Below are positions 45,772-57,022 of a DNA stretch of 64,000 nucleotides, in pieces. Position numbers and translations under genes: made by a program. The stretch is from Zizania palustris (lineage: Eukaryota > Streptophyta > Magnoliopsida > Poales > Poaceae). Below the pieces are notes generated by a model, which made no database searches, was not told where the DNA came from, and worked only from the letters and a program-made list of their open reading frames with translations. The DNA is taken from NCBI GenBank assembly GCA_019279435.1, contig JAAALK010000287.1, positions 19,530,162-19,594,161 on the forward strand. Reading direction: 5' to 3'. Positions within the stretch are counted from its first letter, which is position 1. Every line of letters begins with the position of its first letter.

Positions 45772-47933
45772 TCACAAGTTAGCATTACTGCTCTGCCCAC
45801 TGTGCGGAGATGACTGCGTGTTTGATCCTGATGCCGATGAATGGAACTGCAAAAAAGAAAATAGTTAGCACAATTGTATATAACAATAATGACAAAAACA
45901 GTATTACAAACTCACATTTCCGCTCTGTGGAGTGTGCGGAGATTGTGAGGGTTGAGGAAGTCTAGGTAAGAAGGGTGCCTGAGGTGACTGAGGCACGCCA
46001 ATATGACCTGAAAAAGATCCACCCATCTGCGCAAACCACTGCTGCATCTAGGTCTGCATCCGAGCATCCATCAAAGCATTCATCCAAGCCTCCATCCGAG
46101 CCTCCACCCGAGCCTCTATCTGGGTCGGTCACTCGGCCCTTTGTGATTCTTGTTCATCTAGTCGGGCCTACAAACCATTAATGCATAGTCATTAACGTTC
46201 CAAAACAAACAATTTGAAAGGTTTGATGATTGATGGAATTGAACTAACATGTAGATCGGCAATTAGACCCATTGATGTGTCTCGGCGAGGGCGTATACCC
46301 AGACCAGAGGTAGAGCTCTGAGCTCCCACCTCAGATAGAGAGGGGGTACTACGAGCATCAATGGCATCGTCGTCCATCAAATAGAGCCCATGTCTCTTGC
46401 CTCCTCTAGCCCTCATGACCACCTCTCCATCGATGTTACGTGCGGCTGGGTTATAATCAGGGCCATGCACTTCTCTTGCCATCTCCGAGTAGTCTTGGAG
46501 GCGTTGATATGCGTTCTTGTTACTATACGACTCAGCGGGGTCATTTGGATTGTATGTGTTGCCTTGAACCGCCCTTCCTTTGTGAGCCAGAGCATATGCC
46601 ATGACTTGGGAGCATTCTTAACCCGCATTGGTCGTTGATTGCAACAAGAATATAGTTAGAGCTATATTGTGCAATTAAGTAAAAAAAAGAAATAAAACAA
46701 ATAACTACATACCTATCTCGCACTGAACTGGTTGAGGTTCAGTGAGCCTTGATGGTGTGATGCCCCCAGCATGAGTAGGCGTCTCTGCCGGTATGCATTG
46801 TGACTGGTTTACCACTCGGTAGAACACGACCTATCAACGATTTGCCCCCAACATTCAAGATGAGTGGCACACCACTGTGGAGGGACCTATTTGATGCAAG
46901 TGAAGTTGTTAATAAAATAATATTAAATATTGCAAGATAAACGATAATTTACTTATCATCATGTATTGCTCCCGTGTCAGATAGGTGGTCCGGGCATCCA
47001 TTTTATTCTTCCTATATCGGAGATGCTGAGCGTGGAAGTCGATAATGGCTTGAATGCGTGCCTCATAATGCATGTTAGTGACAAGCTTCTTGGCGGCTCT
47101 GTTGATAACAACGGTAGCCTGATCCGCATACCCCTCATCACATCTATAAAAATCCTGCATATAGATGTAAAGAAAATGTTATGTAATCTAGATGTGAATA
47201 GTATTGACACATATATTAAGAAAATAAACTTACCCAGAGCTCAGCCCTTACTCGGTCGGCTAGGTGGGGAAATTGTCTCCCTTCCCAGTCAGGGGCGTCC
47301 GGCGCACTTTCATAGTGCCTCCATGAGTACGCCGACTCCATCCTCCCATCAAAAGAAACCAAACCAAGGGGCTTTTCCTTGATAAGAAGTCCGAGGATGC
47401 CGTTTACGTGGCGTGAGCACTCGCGGCCTCCCCATTCAACCATAATCCAGTTCCTACCCCTGTGTCATAAAAAAGTATTAGTATGTGTTAAAAACTAAAC
47501 TGGCGAAAGGAATACATTATGGACTTCCTATAGCAACTTATCTATTTCCATCGGGTCAGATGAGCACACGATCAGCTACTGGCACCATTCGCCTCGAGAG
47601 TGACGAAGGACCACACAACCACACTGCAGCCACTTCTGTAGCCTCCTCTCCCTCTGCCTCAACCTCCTCCCCACCCTCTGCCCTAACCCCCTCCTCCACC
47701 GCCGCCTTAGCCTTCTCCTCCTCTACCTCATCCGGCACGTAATCAACGTCATCATGGGATGCCGCCCTCTGGCTGGTAGTTTCGCTTGAGGGCGCGGGTG
47801 CCTTTCCTCTCGCTGCTAATTTCTTCATTCTCCCACCTCGAGGTCTAGATGAGGACCCAACCTCATCTTGAGAGGTGGATTTACTGCCTCTTCTAACTAC
47901 GGCCGCTACTATTTTCCTTAAACCCCCCACCAT
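45772..47933 (-). pseudogene. CACTA second gene (Ptta/En/Spm family), degenerate
   Basis: Starts MVGGLRKIVAAVV at 47933 and follows the exon plan of 40024-42151 in reverse: an acidic first exon, HVNGILGLLIKEKPLGLV (about 47390), GYADQATVVINRAAKKLV (about 47100), ALAHKGRAVQGNTYNPND (about 46590), and a coiled coil with WFAQMGGSFSGHIG ending in TGA at 45772-45774. A TAG (46048-46050) breaks the coiled coil, at a different codon from the TAG in the other copy, and the frame around 46600-46640 is disturbed. It is not functional. Confidence 0.75.
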
Positions 47934-48030
47934 TTTCCAATCACCTAATATGAAAAAGAGTAAATGAATTTAGATAAACCGTGCAATGTGTTATAAACAC
48001 ATTTAATATACAATTAAACATAATTCCCAT

Positions 48031-48079
48031 ACAGCTGCTAGAAAATAGTCATCGCCGTCCGGATTTGCTGGATCATATG
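48031..48079 (-). pseudogene. Last codons of the split TNP2 gene
   Basis: The minus strand encodes YDPANPDGDDYF-like residues, the end of the acidic tail that in the other copy is at 39880-39919. The rest lies on the far side of the gypsy insertion at 60323. The stop is shifted by one extra T compared with the other copy. Confidence 0.75.
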
Positions 48080-51000
48080 TGTAACACCCCAGAAATTAAA
48101 AAGGAATAAAGTAAAAAGAAAATAATATTTAAATCATTTCTGGATTTATTAATAAAGGAAAAATCCCAAAAGAACCCAAATAAAGCCAAACAGGGAGAAA
48201 TACTTAAAATCTGGACTTGAAAATTTTATGAGATGAACTAGAGATCAAAATATAATTTTAGGAATTTTTACAAAATTTTTATCAACAGTGATTCAACCCT
48301 TAATCAAATAAATGAATTACTGGAATTATTTTAAATCAGAAAAGAATTAAAAAGCCTTAATGGGCCGCAACCTCCAAAGTGCTCTCAACCCAGCCCAGCC
48401 CAGCTATCTCTCACTGACGTGTGGGACCCGCCTGTCGGCGCCGCCCTCCCCTCTCTCCTCCCGCTCGCGCCCCGCCTGGACCCACCTGCCAGCCCCTTGC
48501 GCCTACTGACAGCCGTGGCCCGCCTGTCGGCCCTTCCTTTTCCCTTTACGCCCGCTGACAGGTGGGGGCCACCTGTCAGATCCTTCGTCTTCGATGGAAG
48601 GGGATCGCCCCCTTCCTTCTTCCCGGCGATCCCTTTCTGTTTCCACTCGCCGCCGGCCGCCAGATCGCATCCGATCGCTCCGATCACCTTCCCTGACCGC
48701 CCCCGACCCCCTTCCATCCGAACACAACGCGTTTTTACGCTTATGGAAGCAAATCCGAGCCAAAAAGGAACCTCGCCGGAGTTTGGAAATAAACCTTCGG
48801 GTTCCCCGGCAATTCTTGCCATCCGGACGCCGGCGAGCCTCTATATATACCCTCAACCTCACCGCACTCACCTCACACCGCCGTAGCCCGAAGCCAAGCG
48901 AGAACAGAGCGCCGCCACCTTCTTTTTGGCATTTTGCTCTGCTTCGCCTCCGGCGAGCCCTCGCCCTCGCTTCGGAACTCCCCTGTCCTAGCCACCGCCA
49001 CCAACAAGACCGCCGGAGCTCACCCGTCCTCGGCCACCGCTCCATCGGTCGTGAAGACCACCGGAACGCCGTCGCCGTCGAGCTCCCGAAGCTTCCCCGC
49101 CGTCTACGCTCGCCGCCGACCACCTCCAGGCCTCCTTCGTCGCTACCCGAGGTACCATAGTGATCCCCATCCCCTCCTCGTTCCATTTTCGGCCATAGCT
49201 AGGCTCCTAGGCCCTCGCCGCCGCCGTCGCAGCCGCACCAGAGGCCACCGTCGCCGGAGACGAAGGGTAAACTACCCTCGTCACCACGTGCCGTGCCGGA
49301 ATCCATCCAGGCCGCACGATTCTGAGCGAACGGTCCAGATTAGATCCTGCGGAGATCTAATCTGAGCCCTCAGATCCGGTCAAACCGGTATCGTTTAATC
49401 TCGGCCGTTGGTTATAACTTAAACCCCAGGATCGATCTCGTTCGTCCACGTATACCCCTTCGTCACGTTTTAATCTGAGCCGTTGAAATTCATTTAAAAC
49501 CCCCGCCTCGCATCTGGCCGCTGGATCCAGATCCGACGACTCTGGATCGGCCGGTCCACGCACGTGGTCACGGGTTCACGGTGAACCTGGTTCACCGTGG
49601 ACCAGAGACTGATTTTAGTTTAAATAAAATTCCAGAAAATTGTTTAAACTTCAAAAATTCATATCTTGCTCATTTGAACTCCAAATTTCACCATTCAAAT
49701 TTTGTTAGAACCAGAATATTATTCTCTTCACATTAATACAATAAAAACAGTATGTTTCTGTTACTTAAAATATTATTAATAAATAAATGAATAAAAATTC
49801 CTTAGGGTTAAAATTAAAAATGCAGAAAATAAATTGGGAAAATTCTAAAATATTAAACTTTACTGTTTTGAACAAAACTTTGAATTATTAAAAATATTAC
49901 TTCACATAATAAAACCTACAAATGTGTATGTTTAATATTTGGTGAATTTTTATCTGTTTATTGAATGTATTGTTTATTTTCCGTAACGAGAAGACTACGA
50001 GTTCGTCGAGGAGCAGGAGTTCTACCCCGAGGTTCCTCCATCCCCATTTGCTGAGCAAGGCAAGTCATCGACCATCTCTGTGGAAACAGTTGATCATATT
50101 GAGCCCATGTTTCAATAAATTATCGCTATAACCCATAGGTTAATATTGCATTAGTCAAATATTCAAGCCTTACACTTATATTTATTAGATCCCCGTCCTT
50201 GTGTGCAAACCCAAGCCATGCTTATTGAGCCTTAACTCCTTGTCACTCTACTATAAAAATATTAGCTAGTGCCCAATGTACCGGCACAACTGCTATAGGA
50301 TAAAAAGAACGAGTCGTAGATAGCTGGATTCTGTATATGAATTTCCCTGTTATTCTCGTCTCTGGACTCTGTTGGAGTTGGCTAGGTTATAAGTATGGTG
50401 GGTTCCGGGTGCAAGCTCGGGCACTGGTTTGTCGCACCCGGGGCACTATAAGGACCGGTCTGCGGGATCTGTTGCAAAGCACTTCCGTACCAACCACAAG
50501 TCTAATGGGTAAGTCCTAACTGGAAGTATGGAATACTCCGGCTTGATGCACCATAGAGGAGGGGGCAAGGGGCTAGCCTGCGGGCGACTTGTACCGACGA
50601 GGCTCAAGGGGGGGTATGGTGGGGCTCCGATGCGTCGGGACACCATATGAAACCCATAAGAGGGTGCTATTGAGTCGGGGAGGACTATATGGAAGGTTTT
50701 GGCACGAGTTCCCGTGTGATGGGTCATCTCGTTACACTTCGGTGTAGGTGATGAGTGCGTGCCTTGTGGGTACAGTGGTACATCTCTGATCAGAGTAATT
50801 TAATCTTTTCGAAAAGCCGAGCCCACGGTCAAGGGCGGGTTGTGTAACTACTCGCAGTTAGTTTACAATTGTTTGAATGATCAAGTTATTCATGGCACGT
50901 AAGGACTGTTGAGCGAGGTGGGGCTGACTGTACCCCTCGAGTTAGAAGATGATGATACACATGCACATGTTTACTTTTCCGTACTAATAAACTGCTCACA

Positions 51001-51379
51001 TTTAAAGCTTTACACATATGCTGCTTCCGCTAAATTAGCCAATATCTCCCTTGCTATTACCTTGCATTATATTTGCATTCGGTGGCTTGCTGAGTACATC
51101 TGTACTCACCCCGTTGACTTACAACATCAGAGCCAGTCTACTACGAGGAGGATGAAGGTCTGGAGTAGCGACCCAGTCAAGGCGAGACTGGAAGGAGGCG
51201 TTCATCTAGGACCCTTGTTTTATTAGTTTCTCTTCATCTTTAATCACTTTTGTATTAATGCGGTCTACGAACCGTGAATGATTGCTCGTAATGTACGTGG
51301 TCGTGTGATGAACGTCTTGTTTTATTGATTTTCTATGGAATTTCAATAAAGTCCTGATTTATTAAATCGGGGCGCGACA
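48080..51379 (+). repeat. 5' LTR of the Tekay-like element
   Basis: 3,300 bp with TG...CA ends. A TATA box (tatatata, 48842-48849) lies about 760 bp in, after a GC-rich part, and a poly(A) signal (aataaa, 51345-51350) lies near the end, giving a long R/U5. ORFs of 143-227 codons on both strands in the GC-rich part are low-complexity and repeated exactly in the other LTR; I do not take them as genes. Confidence 0.95.
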
Positions 51380-51382
51380 AGA

Positions 51383-51394
51383 TGGTATCAGAGC
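51383..51394 (+). other. Primer-binding site, initiator-Met tRNA type
   Basis: TGGTATCAGAGC starts three bases after the LTR end. Confidence 0.95.
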
Positions 51395-51520
51395 CGACTT
51401 GACTGTAGGAAGCCAAACAGACCTGACCTTAGGACTTATATATATATTCACTCTATTTTACAAAAGATTACTTATCCTCTCATCTTCTAAGATTTTCACA
51501 AAATTTTCTCTCTTTTGTAG

Positions 51521-52327
51521 ATGCCGGTTCGTACCATGAACGGGAACCTTCGTGACGAGGCCGGATTCATCCGCGAGCTACGCATGCTCGTCAGATTCCT
51601 CGGCTTCGAGCAGGAGCCGATGTACCATGGAGTCTTCCCCGACGAGGAAGAAAGCTACTGCGAGGTCACCGTCGTCGTCCAGCCCTCCCCTCAGACAGCT
51701 CACACCTACCGCGGAGGAGGACCTACCTTCCTGGTGGCCAGTCAGCGCACCGCCCTCCAGGCACTCACGGAGCTCCGGATGAGATACGACAGTGAGCTCT
51801 ATGACACGGACTTCCGCTTTGTGCCTCTTCGCACTCCAGGGAGTCCCCACAGCGTCTTCGTCAGCACCCTCTCCCAGCGTCATTCCGCGATTGGACATAC
51901 CATGCGCTTATTGGAGGCCATGGATGATCTTCATTACGAGGCGCTGCAGGACGCCAATGGACAGCGCGACACCATCAGCTTCTACCGACACTCTTCGGAG
52001 GATCTGAACCGCGAGAACGGCGAGCTTCGCCGCCGCATCCAGCAGGGACACCGATTGGCTGCCGAGGCAGAGGAGTTGCGGCGTCAGAATGAGCTTCTTC
52101 GACAGCGTGTCGCCACCAACCCGCACCTCCGCTACCAGATCGAGGAGTTGAAGAAGGACATAGAGGAGATCGCACCTCTTCCGCCTCGCCGGAAGAAACC
52201 CATCCAGACTCCCACAGTGAGGCCCAAGAGGATCTCCCGCAGTGCACCACCCGCCGGACCGTCCAGTTCCTCGACCCCACCCGTCTCCCACGAGCCCGAG
52301 ATCGAGCCGTCCCCCGAGCTGCCTTAG
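51521..52327 (+). CDS. Extra ORF upstream of gag (ORF0-like), 268 aa
   Basis: ATG at 51521, directly after TTTTGTAG, which could be a splice acceptor. Residues 1-110 are a compact-looking region with no motif I recognise (CEVTVVVQPSPQTAHTYRGG). Residues about 160-220 form a heptad-rich coiled coil (LNRENGELRRRIQQGHRLAA). The C-terminus is basic then Pro/Ser-rich (PPRRKKPIQTPTVRPKRISR), possibly a nuclear signal. It ends in TAG 175 bp before the gag-pol start and is in a different frame. Extra ORFs in this place are known from rice RIRE3 and RIRE8; their role is unknown. It is full-length and undamaged, suggesting selection until recently. Confidence 0.75.
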   Translation: MPVRTMNGNLRDEAGFIRELRMLVRFLGFEQEPMYHGVFPDEEESYCEVTVVVQPSPQTAHTYRGGGPTFLVASQRTALQALTELRMRYDSELYDTDFRFVPLRTPGSPHSVFVSTLSQRHSAIGHTMRLLEAMDDLHYEALQDANGQRDTISFYRHSSEDLNRENGELRRRIQQGHRLAAEAEELRRQNELLRQRVATNPHLRYQIEELKKDIEEIAPLPPRRKKPIQTPTVRPKRISRSAPPAGPSSSSTPPVSHEPEIEPSPELP

Positions 52328-52501
52328 ACGTAGTATTAACGATTGATTGTTTATCTTTTTATTTTGATTGCTTGTATTTAGCATTCATGTCAAAATATAA
52401 GGCATGAATGAGAGAATAAATAAATGTAACCGCAAGAACGGTACCCTTTTGAAATAAATAAATTCACCCAAAATAAATATGTGTACATTGGAAATTCCAG
52501 G

Positions 52502-55500
52502 ATGACCAACACCCAGGGATCAGACGCTCCTCAGAACGGAGGGGAGAGTGGCAACCTGCCACAGTGGGGAGCCACCGGGCAGAGGCAGGCCCCGGTCGCC
52601 AACCACCCCACCTTGGCTGAAATGATGGCCACGCAAAACCAGTTGGTCTCAGCCCTTCTGCACCAGATGCAGCAGCAGCAGCAGCAGATGCAGGAGCAGC
52701 AGGCTCACTTCTTCCGCCTCCACCAACAGCCCGAGCTGCCCCGACCCGCCACACCAGCTCCCGCTCCCGCAACCCAGCTCTCGGAGTTCCTCCGAGTCCG
52801 CCCGCCGACCTTCTCGAGCACCACCAACCCCATGGAGGCTGGGGATTGGTTGCGGGCGATCGAGAAGAAACTCGATCTCCTGACCTGCACTGAGCAGGAG
52901 AGGGTGGCCTTCGCCACCCACCAGCTGCATGGTCCCGCCGCTGAGTGGTGGGACAACCACCGCGAGACTCTACCCGAGGGCCACGCCCCCACTTGGGCGG
53001 AGTTCTCAGCCGCTTTTCGTGCCGCCCACATCCCCGACGGCATCGTTGCTCAGAAGCAACAAGAGTTCAGAGATCTGCAGCAGGGGAGCAGATCCGTCAC
53101 AGAATATCTACACGAGTTTAACAGGTTGGCCAGGTACGCACCTGAAGAGGTTCGTACTGATGCGGCCAGGCAAGCTAAGTTCCTTCGGGGACTGAAGGAT
53201 GAGTTGTCCCTGCAACTCATCTCTGGAGACTTCACCAACTTCCAGAAGTTGGTGAACAAAGCGATCATGCAGGAGACCCAGCAGAACAAGGTCGACCTGA
53301 AGAAGAAGCGCATGATTGCCTTCAGGCAGAACCAGGGTATGGCCCAAAGACCCCGTTTTGCTCCACCTCCGCCAGCGCCACAGTACCACCCCCGGCCAGT
53401 ATATCGCCCGGCGCCACCAGCTGCCAACGCCGGAGCCAGTCAAGCTCGCACCGCTCCAGTCGCACCGACCGCTCCAGCTGCCCCGGCCAAGAAGCCGGAG
53501 GTCTTGAGAGACAGGCATGGCAAGCCTGTGGTGTGCTTCAACTGCCGCCAAGAGGGACACTACTCCCACCAGTGCCCCCACCCCAAGAGAGCTCAAGGAG
53601 TCACCTCCAACCCCGCCGTCCGCGCCAAAGTGAACCACGTCTCCGCCGAAGAAGCCCAGGCTGCACCAGAGATTGTCATGGGTAAGTTTATGGTTCATTC
53701 ATCTCATGCAGTGGTATTATTTGACACCGGAGCTACCCACTCCTTTATATCAACTGCTTTTGTGGAAAATAATGCACTGGACATAAGTGAACTACCCAGG
53801 CCAGTACTAATAGCTACCCCGGGAAAGCAAACCCTCGCTTGTTCCTTTAGTCCAAGGATATGGGTAGATATCCAAGGCACGATATTTTGGGCCGACCCCA
53901 TCCTAATAGAATGTCAAGGTTTGGACCTCATTCTAGGGATGGATTGGCTAAACAAACATCAAGGTGTGATAGAATGTGCCCAGAGAAAAGTAACGGTGAC
54001 TAATGAAGAAGGGATTATGGTCACGTTCCAGATGCCCAGCATGAAGGCCGGGAGGACAAGACTACATCAGATTACCTTGGAGGAGATACCAGTAGTCAGT
54101 GAGTACCCAGATGTATTCCCAGAGGATCTACCAGGGATGCCACCTAAGAGGGATATCGAATTCAGGATTGACTTGGTGCCCGGAACCACTCCTATTTATA
54201 AGCGACCATACCGGATGGCCGCCAATGAATTAGCTGAAATGAAGCAGCAATTGGAGGATCTTGAAAGGAAAGGTTATATCAGACCAAGTACATCACCATG
54301 GGGTGCTCCCGTCATCTTTGTCGAGAAGAAAGAAGACAAGGCAAAGCGTATGTGTGTGGATTATCGCGCCTTGAATGAGGTAACGATCAAGAATAAGTAC
54401 CCATTGCCTCGGATCGATGATCTCTTCGACCAGCTCAAAGGAGCCACGGTATTCTCGAAGATCGACCTCCGGTCTGGTTACCATCAGTTGAGGATTCGAG
54501 AAGAAGATATACCCAAGACGGCCTTCACTACCCGTTATGGTTTATATGAGTGTACAGTTATGTCCTTTGGATTAACCAACGCCCCTGCATTCTTCATGAA
54601 TATGATGAATAAGGTATTCATGGAATATCTGGACAAGTTCATCGTAGTCTTCATAGACGACATCCTTATTTATTCCAAGGACCAGAAGGAGCACGAGACT
54701 CACCTCCGGTTAACCCTAGGAAAGTTAAGGGAACACCAATTATATGCCAAGTACAGCAAATGCAAGTTTTGGACGGCAGAAGTAAAGTTCCTTGGACACA
54801 TCATCTCTGCGCAAGGAATCGCAGTAGACCCTGCCACCGTAGAAGCAGTCACGGATTGGTTGCCACCCACGAACGTATCTGAGATACGAAGTTTTCTGGG
54901 ATTGGCCGGATATTATCGGAGATTTATTGAGAATTTTTCTAAGATAGCCAAGCCAATGACCAGATTGTTGCAGAAAGGAGAAAAGTTCGAATGGACTCCT
55001 GAATGCGAGGAAAGTTTCCGCACCCTCAAGACTCGTTTGGTGTCTGCACCTATACTAACCCTACCGGATATCCGCAAAGACTTCCATGTCTATTGCGACG
55101 CATCTCGCCAAGGATTGGGATGTGTTCTTATGCAAGATGGAAAAGTCATCTCTTATGCCTCCAGACAATTGAGACCCCATGAGTTGAATTACCCGACCCA
55201 TGATTTGGAATTAGCCGCCGTAGTGCATGCCCTTAAGATTTGGAGGCACTATCTAGTTGGAAATCGCTGTGAGATCTTTACGGATCACAAAAGCTTGAAG
55301 TATATTTTCACACAGCCTGACCTTAATCTGAGGCAAAGACGATGGTTGGAACTAATCAAGGACTATGACTTGGGTATTCACTATCACCCAGGAAAAGCAA
55401 ATGTGGTAGCTGATGCCTTAAGTCGCAAGGGATATTGCACAGCCATGGTGATTCAAGAACACGCACCCTTGTTATGTAAGGAGATGGAAAACTTGAATCT

Positions 55501-56980
55501 TGGATTGACCACCAGAGCATATCTAGCCACCTTGGAGACCCAACCGGTATTGTTTGAGCAGATTCGTGAAGCTCAGTCAGAGGACCCGGATATAGCTGCC
55601 ATTAAGAAGAATATGAGACAAGGAAAGGCCCCCGGATTTTCAGAAGACGAGAATGGCACCATATGGTTTGGAACTCGGATATGTGTGCCGGATAAACCTG
55701 AAATAAAGACTCTTATCCTAAGAGAGGCCCACGAGACGTTGTACTCCATTCATCCCGGCAGTACCAAGATGTACCAAGATCTGAAGGAACGCTATTGGTG
55801 GGTTAGCATGAAGAGAGAGATTGCCCAGTTCGTCGCCGAATGTGACACCTGCAGAAGAGTAAAGGCTGAACATCAGAGACCTGCAGGATTGTTGCAGCCA
55901 CTTAAAGTGCCGGAATGGAAGTGGGAAGAGATCGGTATGGATTTCATCACCGGACTCCCAAAGACCCAACTTGGATATGATTCTATTTGGGTGATCATTG
56001 ATCGGCTTACGAAAGTAGCTCATTTTATAGCCGTCAAGACGACCTTCAGTGGCCCTAAGCTAGCAGAGCTATATATGGCCCGGATAGTATGTCTCCATGG
56101 AGTGCCCAAGAAGATAGTGTCTGACCGAGGAAGTCAGTTTACCTCTCGTTTTTGGAAGAACCTCCAAGAGGAGATGGGCACGAGATTGAATTTCAGTACC
56201 GCTTACCATCCTCAGACAGATGGACAAACAGAAAGGGTAAATCAGATACTAGAGGATATGCTTCGAGCATGTGTTTTGGATTTTGGAGCCACTTGGGACA
56301 AGAGCTTGCATTATGCAGAATTTTCATACAACAATAGCTACCAAGCCAGTCTTCAGATGTCTCCTTTTGAGGCCCTATATGGACGTAAGTGCAGAACGCC
56401 TCTACTTTGGGACCAAACGGGTGAATCCCAAGTATTCGGAACAGACATTCTTCGAGAAGCTGAAGAGAAAGTACGGATCATCAGAGACCGACTCAAGACA
56501 GCCCAATCACGACAGAAGAGCTACGCAGACAATCGCCGCCGGGACTTAGCCTTTGAAGAAGGAGAACATGTCTATCTTCGAGTTACGCCTCTTCGTGGGA
56601 CTCAACGGTTTAACATGAGAGGAAAGTTGGCCCCTCGATATGTTGGACCATTTCCCGTTATTCGACGCCAAGGCGAAGTCGCATATCAGTTGGAATTACC
56701 ACCTTCATTGGCTGGAGTGCATGACGTATTTCATGTATCTCAACTCAAGAAGTGTCTCCGCGTCCCCACGGAGCAAGTGGATCTTCAGCAGTTGGATGTC
56801 CAAGAAGATCTGACTTATGTGGAGAAACCGGTCAAGATATTGGAAGTCAAAGAAAGGACCACCAGAAGTCGAGTCATCCGTTTCTGCAAAGTGCAGTGGA
56901 GCAATCACCCAGTAGAGGAAGCTACATGGGAAAAAGAAGATGAACTCAAGGCACAGCATCCTGAGCTATTCAAGGATTGA
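52502..56980 (+). CDS. Gypsy gag-pol polyprotein, 1,492 aa, intact
   Basis: Start at ATG 52502 (MTNTQGSDAP). Domains in order: Gln-rich stretch (QMQQQQQQMQEQQ); gag core (AAEWWDNHRETLPEG, about residues 90-220); CCHC zinc knuckle CFNCRQEGHYSHQC (about 345); aspartic protease LFDTGATHSFIS (about 405); reverse transcriptase with VVFIDDILIYS (about 717); RNase H with VYCDASRQGLG (about 865) and FTDHKSLKYIF; integrase with the HHCC zinc region (about 1080-1115), Asp in GMDFITGLPK, Asp in VSDRGSQFTS and Glu in DGQTERVNQ; a GPF motif (LAPRYVGPFPV, about 1378); and a C-terminal chromodomain-like region (WSNHPVEEATWEKEDEL, about 1465-1480). All catalytic motifs are present and the frame is open throughout. 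Gag and Pol are in one frame without a frameshift site, as in other plant chromoviruses. The chromodomain would steer integration. Confidence 0.95.
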   Translation: MTNTQGSDAPQNGGESGNLPQWGATGQRQAPVANHPTLAEMMATQNQLVSALLHQMQQQQQQMQEQQAHFFRLHQQPELPRPATPAPAPATQLSEFLRVRPPTFSSTTNPMEAGDWLRAIEKKLDLLTCTEQERVAFATHQLHGPAAEWWDNHRETLPEGHAPTWAEFSAAFRAAHIPDGIVAQKQQEFRDLQQGSRSVTEYLHEFNRLARYAPEEVRTDAARQAKFLRGLKDELSLQLISGDFTNFQKLVNKAIMQETQQNKVDLKKKRMIAFRQNQGMAQRPRFAPPPPAPQYHPRPVYRPAPPAANAGASQARTAPVAPTAPAAPAKKPEVLRDRHGKPVVCFNCRQEGHYSHQCPHPKRAQGVTSNPAVRAKVNHVSAEEAQAAPEIVMGKFMVHSSHAVVLFDTGATHSFISTAFVENNALDISELPRPVLIATPGKQTLACSFSPRIWVDIQGTIFWADPILIECQGLDLILGMDWLNKHQGVIECAQRKVTVTNEEGIMVTFQMPSMKAGRTRLHQITLEEIPVVSEYPDVFPEDLPGMPPKRDIEFRIDLVPGTTPIYKRPYRMAANELAEMKQQLEDLERKGYIRPSTSPWGAPVIFVEKKEDKAKRMCVDYRALNEVTIKNKYPLPRIDDLFDQLKGATVFSKIDLRSGYHQLRIREEDIPKTAFTTRYGLYECTVMSFGLTNAPAFFMNMMNKVFMEYLDKFIVVFIDDILIYSKDQKEHETHLRLTLGKLREHQLYAKYSKCKFWTAEVKFLGHIISAQGIAVDPATVEAVTDWLPPTNVSEIRSFLGLAGYYRRFIENFSKIAKPMTRLLQKGEKFEWTPECEESFRTLKTRLVSAPILTLPDIRKDFHVYCDASRQGLGCVLMQDGKVISYASRQLRPHELNYPTHDLELAAVVHALKIWRHYLVGNRCEIFTDHKSLKYIFTQPDLNLRQRRWLELIKDYDLGIHYHPGKANVVADALSRKGYCTAMVIQEHAPLLCKEMENLNLGLTTRAYLATLETQPVLFEQIREAQSEDPDIAAIKKNMRQGKAPGFSEDENGTIWFGTRICVPDKPEIKTLILREAHETLYSIHPGSTKMYQDLKERYWWVSMKREIAQFVAECDTCRRVKAEHQRPAGLLQPLKVPEWKWEEIGMDFITGLPKTQLGYDSIWVIIDRLTKVAHFIAVKTTFSGPKLAELYMARIVCLHGVPKKIVSDRGSQFTSRFWKNLQEEMGTRLNFSTAYHPQTDGQTERVNQILEDMLRACVLDFGATWDKSLHYAEFSYNNSYQASLQMSPFEALYGRKCRTPLLWDQTGESQVFGTDILREAEEKVRIIRDRLKTAQSRQKSYADNRRRDLAFEEGEHVYLRVTPLRGTQRFNMRGKLAPRYVGPFPVIRRQGEVAYQLELPPSLAGVHDVFHVSQLKKCLRVPTEQVDLQQLDVQEDLTYVEKPVKILEVKERTTRSRVIRFCKVQWSNHPVEEATWEKEDELKAQHPELFKD

Positions 56981-57007
56981 TCCGAATCTCGAGGACGAGA
57001 TTCTCTG

Positions 57008-57022
57008 TAAGGGGGATAGGAT
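57008..57022 (+). other. Polypurine tract of the Tekay-like element
   Basis: GTAAGGGGGATAGGAT-like purine run directly before the 3' LTR start TGTAACACC at 57023. Confidence 0.85.

Noticed and set aside
48385..49365. Several long ORFs (143-227 codons, both strands) in the GC-rich part of the Tekay LTR, repeated at 57328-58308
   Set aside because: They overlap each other on both strands, are low in complexity, recognisably similar to nothing and repeated exactly because they lie in the two LTRs. GC-rich DNA with few stops explains them.
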